Assembly (NCBI GenBank): GCA_022791995.1
Contig: JAAWAD010000028.1
Span: 1-34,388 of the forward strand
DNA from: Lawsonibacter sp.
GTDB lineage: Bacteria > Bacillota > Clostridia > Oscillospirales > Oscillospiraceae
Direction of reading: 5' to 3'
Length of the DNA: 34,388 nt
The notes below the pieces were generated by a model. It was not told the DNA's origin. It did no database searches and saw nothing but the letters and a program-made list of their open reading frames with translations. Made by a program: the position numbers and the translations under genes. Within the stretch, counting starts at the first letter, position 1. Every line of letters starts with the position of its first letter. Of this stretch, positions 30,720-34,388 are shown in pieces.

Positions 30720-31573
30720 GCACAGAGGAGGTGCTCTCCGCCATTGTGGACGGCGTGGCCAAGGGGAGCCATGTGGTAAACCTGTCCTGGGAGGCCGTGT
30801 TCCGGGTGGCCCTCCTCCTGTTGGGGGGAATGGCCACCATCCGCCTGCTGATGAAGCTGGTGGACCGGATTTTGAAGCGCTCCCAGTCTTTGAGCCCCCT
30901 GGGCACCTATATCCGGGCCGCCGTGCGGGTGCTTCTGTGGTGCCTGCTGGCCCTGATGGTGGCTGGATCCCTGCATGTGGATGTGACCTCCATCATCGCC
31001 CTGCTCAGCGTGGCGGGGCTGGCCGTCTCCCTGTCTTTGCAGAATACCTTGTCAAACCTGGCCGGTGGCATCACCCTGATGACCATCAAGCCCTTTCAGG
31101 AGGGGGACTTTGTGGAGACCGACGGGGTCAGCGGCGTGGTCTCCACCCTGGGTCTGGCCTATACCACCTTTGTCACCTACGACAACAAGCAGATTTTTGT
31201 CCCCAACAGCCAGCTGTCCGCCGCCAAAATCATCAACTATACCGCCCTGGGCCGCCGCCGGGCCGATCTGTTTTTTACCGCCGCCTACAGCGTCCCCACT
31301 CAACAGGTCTTTCACGCCCTTCAGCAGGTGCTGGACAGCCTGCCCCTGGTGCTGGCCGACCCGGCTCCCACTATCCACATTGAGGAATACCAGGCCAGCC
31401 GCATCCGGTACGCCGTCCGGGCCTGGGCCGCCTCCCTGGACTACTGGACTGTCTACTACCAGATCCAGGAGGGTGTGCGGGAGGCATTTGTACACCACGG
31501 CATCGACATGGCCTTTGACCGGATGGAGGTCCGCCTAGTAGAGGAGAAGGACGAAAACTGTCCCGGCAGGTAG
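30716..31573 (+). CDS. MscS-family mechanosensitive channel
   Basis: The 285-residue protein is a small-conductance mechanosensitive channel that opens on hypo-osmotic shock. Three membrane helices are seen (about 28-47, 64-84, 91-120). The pore-lining TM3 is VAGLAVSLSLQNTLSNLAGG, followed by the beta-domain entry KPFQEGDFVETDGVSGVVST and FVTYDNKQIFVPNSQL, and a C-terminal alpha-beta domain. Its ATG overlaps the stop of the DtxR-type regulator by 4 nt, an unusual partnership for a channel of this type. A hairpin with the stop codon in its loop closes the gene. Confidence 0.94.
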   Translation: MSTEEVLSAIVDGVAKGSHVVNLSWEAVFRVALLLLGGMATIRLLMKLVDRILKRSQSLSPLGTYIRAAVRVLLWCLLALMVAGSLHVDVTSIIALLSVAGLAVSLSLQNTLSNLAGGITLMTIKPFQEGDFVETDGVSGVVSTLGLAYTTFVTYDNKQIFVPNSQLSAAKIINYTALGRRRADLFFTAAYSVPTQQVFHALQQVLDSLPLVLADPAPTIHIEEYQASRIRYAVRAWAASLDYWTVYYQIQEGVREAFVHHGIDMAFDRMEVRLVEEKDENCPGR

Positions 31574-31586
31574 CGCCTGCCGGGAC
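31560..31586. terminator. Bidirectional terminator between convergent mscS and hemerythrin genes
   Basis: A perfect 11-bp stem, GTCCCGGCAGG (31560-31570) and CCTGCCGGGAC (31576-31586), encloses a TAGCG loop that contains the mscS stop codon. On the minus strand it is followed by AGTTTTCG; on the plus strand by ATTGCTGTTCGTATTTT. It can serve both converging genes. Confidence 0.7.
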
Positions 31587-31615
31587 ATTGCTGTTCGTAT
31601 TTTAAGCCCGCCCCT

Positions 31616-32521
31616 TCAGACTGCCGGGCTGTCGGGCGCCGGGAGCAGGTCAATGCACAGGGCAAAGCAAGCCTCCTCCACCCGGAACAGCAGGCTGTAC
31701 TGGGGGGGCTGCTCCTGGAAGAGCTGGAGAAACTCCTCCCGCTCGAAAAAGCGATCCCGCTCCAGCTGGTACAGATTGGGGGCCTTTCCAAAGCTGACCG
31801 CGGCCCGCTGGACGACATTCTGAACAATTTCCTGCATGGCAAAGCGGACAATCTCATTCCTCGCATAAAATTCGATCCCAAACATGCGCCCGGCTGCGCG
31901 GAGCAGCAGGGGCTCCCCGATGACCAGAATGATACGCAAGCCCTTCTCCTGCCGGGCGCGGTAGACCAGCTCGTAATACTGGCCATCCACAATGGTATCC
32001 CGGGGAGAGAACGCCCCAATCCACTGAGCGCTGGTATCAAACATCTCCCGCAGGGGGTACAGAATGATCCCCTGCACGACGGACGCCTCATCGTCCAGCT
32101 GCACCCGGGGAAATTCTCCGGCGTTTGTTCCGGTGATGGCCCGGTCCTCAATGACGATGTGGCCGGTCAGCCAGCCAATACATACGCCAATGAAGCGCTG
32201 CACCGCCTCAATGGAAAAATTGGAGGCGTACAGCGCCCGCTCCAGCGCCGGAAGCGTCTCCTTCTTCATCCGGTCGTGAATCTGCTTGTGGGCCAGATAG
32301 CCGGGGTAGCCGATCTGGCGCATATAGGCCTCCTCCTGCGCAAAATGCTGGATGGCATAGGCCTTGAAATATTTGATTCCCTCCACGCAGGCAAATTTGT
32401 CCTCGTGCTTTTCCACATAGAGGTCCAAAATTTTGTCCACGATGGTAAAAAGCTTGTGGTGTGCCTGGTCAATCTCCTCCACACCAATGCAAAAGCGATC
32501 CTGCCACTGGATTTGCTGCAT
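31616..32521 (-). CDS. Hemerythrin-domain protein with CheX-like C-terminal region
   Basis: From the ATG at 32521 (AAGGGAAG just upstream) the protein has 301 residues. Residues 1-135 are a bacteriohemerythrin with the full di-iron ligand set: H22, H59, E63, H78, H82, H121 and D126. It should bind O2 or sense redox state. Residues about 150-300 are a second domain. Its pattern (GLRIILVIGEPLLLRAAGRM, FAMQEIVQNVVQRAAVSFGK, SLLFRVEEACFALCIDLL) resembles CheX/CheC-type phosphatases, but the ExxN catalytic pair is not clearly kept (E is followed by IVQN). The second domain call is tentative. A longer reading to 32674 has no supporting start signal. Confidence 0.85.
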   Translation of the reverse strand: MQQIQWQDRFCIGVEEIDQAHHKLFTIVDKILDLYVEKHEDKFACVEGIKYFKAYAIQHFAQEEAYMRQIGYPGYLAHKQIHDRMKKETLPALERALYASNFSIEAVQRFIGVCIGWLTGHIVIEDRAITGTNAGEFPRVQLDDEASVVQGIILYPLREMFDTSAQWIGAFSPRDTIVDGQYYELVYRARQEKGLRIILVIGEPLLLRAAGRMFGIEFYARNEIVRFAMQEIVQNVVQRAAVSFGKAPNLYQLERDRFFEREEFLQLFQEQPPQYSLLFRVEEACFALCIDLLPAPDSPAV

Positions 32522-32787
32522 AAGCTTCCCTTCTTTTTTACCGCCCGCAGGATATGGGAGCAATTCTAAATGGCGGACGCTCTGTTGTCCATATTCAGAA
32601 CTGCAATCGGCGGCGTCAGGGTAACGGGTGCTCCATACCTTGTGCCGGACAGCCTCCGCTGCTCCGGTGGACAACCGGCCCGCCGCACCCTGTACTGCGG
32701 CAGGGCCTGTATGTCCTACATTCTTTTGTCCGCTCTATTCTATGCACCAGGTCAGTGCTGCGTTCCTTTGAAAAGGGTGCGGTTTCC
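32522..32787. other. Divergent intergenic region, no gene seen
   Basis: About 270 nt lie between the hemerythrin start and the topoisomerase promoter. Open frames here have no ribosome binding site and no recognisable product. I find no strong promoter for the hemerythrin gene; TTGCTC-N17-TAAAAA on the minus strand overlaps its ribosome binding site and is too close to be real. Confidence 0.5.
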
Positions 32788-32817
32788 TTGACTTTCGACG
32801 GCAAGATTTGGTATGAT
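32788..32817 (+). promoter_or_regulatory. Sigma-A promoter of the topoisomerase gene
   Basis: TTGACT (32788-32793), an 18-nt spacer and TATGAT (32812-32817) lie about 45-70 nt upstream of the ATG at 32859. Confidence 0.78.
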
Positions 32818-32858
32818 ATTGAAAACCCAACCGCTATATAAATGTGAGGAAGCGTAAT

Positions 32859-34388
32859 ATGGCTCAGAAACGAAACAACTATGGCAACGACTCCATCTCC
32901 GCTTTGAAGGGCGCCGACCGTGTGCGCAAGCGCCCGGGGGTCATCTTCGGCTCTGACGGCCTGGAGGGCTGCGAGCACGCCGTCTTCGAGATCATGTCCA
33001 ACGCCATCGACGAGGCCCGGGAGGGCCACGGCGGGGTAATTGTCGTCACCCGCTTTGCTGACGGCTCCATCCAGGTGGAGGACCAGGGGCGGGGCTGTCC
33101 GGTGGACTGGAACGAGAAGGAGCAGCGGTACAACTGGGAGCTGGTCTTCTGCGAGCTGTACGCCGGAGGCAAGTACAACAACGAGGATGGGGACAACTAT
33201 GAGTATTCCCTGGGTCTCAACGGCCTTGGCTCCTGCGCCACCCAGTATGCCAGCGAATATATGGACGTCACCGTCTGGCGGGAGGGCAGGAAATATACGC
33301 TCCACTTTGAAAAGGGAGAGAACATCGGCGGTTTGAAGGACGAACCCTCTGACCGGGGGAAAAAAACAGGCACCACCATCCGCTGGAAGCCCGACCTGGA
33401 AGTCTTCACCGATACCAATATCCCAGTGGACTACTTCCTGGATGTGATGAAGCGTCAGGCGGTGGTGAACGCGGGGATCACCTTCCGCTTTCGGAACGAG
33501 ACGGGAGGCAAATTCGAGACCACCGACTTTCTCTACGAAAATGGCATTGTGGACTATGTGGCCGAGCTGGCAGGAGAGGATCCGCTGACCCTCCCCGTCT
33601 TCTGGCAGACGGAGCGCAAGGGCCGGGACCGGGCGGACAAGGCGGAATACAAGGTCAAGCTGTCCGTCTCCTTCTGCTTCTCCAACAAGGTGCAGGTGGT
33701 GGAGCACTACCACAACTCCTCCTGGCTGGAGCACGGGGGCTCCCCGGAAAAGGCCATGCGCTCCGCCCTGGTCTCCGCCCTGGACGCCTATCTGAAGCAG
33801 CAGGGGAAGTACACCAAAAATGAGAGCAAAATCACCTTCCCTGATATCCAGGACGCCCTGGTGCTGGTGAGCAACAACTTCTCTACCCAGACCTCCTACG
33901 AAAACCAGACCAAAAAGGCCATCAACAACAAGTTCGTCCAGGAGGCCATGACCGAGTTCCTTCGGGCTCAAATGGAGGTCTACTTCATCGAAAACCCCCT
34001 GGACGCCCAGAAGATCGCCGAGCAGGTGCTGATTAACAAGCGGGCCCGGGAAAACGCGGAGAAAACCCGGCTGAACATCAAAAAGAAGCTCACCGGCACC
34101 ATCGACCTGTCCAACCGGGTGCAGAAGTTTGTGGACTGCCGCACCAAGGACGTGTCCCGCCGGGAGCTGTATATCGTGGAGGGCGACTCCGCCATGGGCA
34201 GCGTGAAGCTGAGCCGGGACGCGGAGTTCCAGGGTATCATGCCCGTTCGGGGCAAAATTCTGAACTGCCTCAAGGCCGACTACGGCCGCATCTTCAAAAG
34301 CGAGATCATCACCGACCTGCTGAAGGTGCTGGGCTGCGGGGTGGAGGTCAGCGACAAGCGGGCCAAGGATCTGTCCGCCTTCGATTTA
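32859..34388 (+). CDS. Divergent GyrB/ParE-type topoisomerase subunit B, 5' part
   Basis: The first 510 codons are present; the gene runs off the right edge. It has a GHKL ATPase domain (FEIMSNAIDEA with E44 and N48, DQGRGCPV with D75, LGLNGLGSCATQYASEYMDV for the usual GGLHGVG loop). A transducer domain follows with an NQTKKAI (QTK loop), then a TOPRIM domain starting YIVEGDSAMGSVKLSRDAEF at about 439 and PVRGKILNCLKADYG. Both the ATP-lid loop and EGDSAGG differ from standard GyrB and ParE, so this is a divergent paralogue rather than the main gyrase. TGAGGA lies 8 nt before the ATG. An A-subunit partner is expected downstream, outside the window. Confidence 0.9.
   Translation, partial: MAQKRNNYGNDSISALKGADRVRKRPGVIFGSDGLEGCEHAVFEIMSNAIDEAREGHGGVIVVTRFADGSIQVEDQGRGCPVDWNEKEQRYNWELVFCELYAGGKYNNEDGDNYEYSLGLNGLGSCATQYASEYMDVTVWREGRKYTLHFEKGENIGGLKDEPSDRGKKTGTTIRWKPDLEVFTDTNIPVDYFLDVMKRQAVVNAGITFRFRNETGGKFETTDFLYENGIVDYVAELAGEDPLTLPVFWQTERKGRDRADKAEYKVKLSVSFCFSNKVQVVEHYHNSSWLEHGGSPEKAMRSALVSALDAYLKQQGKYTKNESKITFPDIQDALVLVSNNFSTQTSYENQTKKAINNKFVQEAMTEFLRAQMEVYFIENPLDAQKIAEQVLINKRARENAEKTRLNIKKKLTGTIDLSNRVQKFVDCRTKDVSRRELYIVEGDSAMGSVKLSRDAEFQGIMPVRGKILNCLKADYGRIFKSEIITDLLKVLGCGVEVSDKRAKDLSAFDL

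Noticed and set aside
32554-32841. A 95-codon plus-strand frame before the topoisomerase gene
   Set aside because: It crosses the topoisomerase promoter, has no ribosome binding site and no recognisable product.
32616-33971. A 451-codon minus-strand open frame
   Set aside because: Antisense to the topoisomerase gene and its promoter; no start signal.

Overview
The window is G+C-rich (about 60% by eye) chromosomal DNA from a spore-forming, flagellated Firmicute. The evidence is a forespore sigma factor (sigG), a flagellin, a CsrA homologue, a PASTA-domain Ser/Thr kinase, CdaA/CdaR and the conserved yicC-remA-gmk-rpoZ-priA-def-fmt-rsmB-rlmN-prpC-prkC-rsgA gene order. High G+C together with DUF5685, CmpB-type and other clostridial families suggests a gut clostridium of the Oscillospiraceae type (Flavonifractor/Oscillibacter-like). 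This placement is inference, not proof. I see no phage, transposase, CRISPR array, rRNA or tRNA; this is core chromosome with small accessory operons.

Layout, left to right. (a) 1-960, minus: the 5' part of a flagellin gene, preceded by a short divergent csrA with a GTG start, a sigma-28-like promoter and an AT-rich, palindrome-bearing spacer. (b) 961-1731, minus: sigG. (c) 1927-18754, minus: about 17 tightly packed or overlapping genes read toward low coordinates. They run from a consensus sigma-A promoter at 18811-18839 through cdaA, cdaR, an RseC-like protein, a DUF5685 protein, a J-domain protein, a small membrane protein, yicC, remA, gmk, rpoZ, priA, def, fmt, rsmB, rlmN, prpC, prkC and rsgA. 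This puts c-di-AMP synthesis, DNA replication restart, translation initiation and rRNA modification, and PASTA-kinase signalling in one transcriptional direction. (d) 18956-23296, minus: a CmpB-type membrane protein, then an operon of a cytidylate-kinase-like protein, a class I glutamine amidotransferase, a VanY-type D,D-carboxypeptidase and a voltage-gated K+ channel with RCK_C domains. (e) 23499-26566, minus: upp, tsaB and a sodium:solute symporter.

(f) 26759-31573, plus: split L-serine dehydratase (sdaAB, sdaAA), a ComF-type phosphoribosyltransferase, mreB from its own consensus promoter, and a DtxR/MntR-type regulator overlapping an MscS channel gene. (g) 31616-32521, minus: a hemerythrin with a C-terminal CheX-like region. 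(h) 32859-end, plus: the first 510 codons of a divergent GyrB/ParE-type topoisomerase subunit.

Points most worth following up are: the csrA-flagellin pair with a structured leader; the joining of cdaAR to the prkC supercluster through three Cys-rich proteins; the RCK_C-bearing voltage-gated K+ channel in a genome that makes c-di-AMP; the hemerythrin/CheX-like fusion; the altered ATPase and TOPRIM motifs of the topoisomerase; and several genes whose true starts are GTG or TTG (csrA, remA, yicC, cdaA, rlmN).
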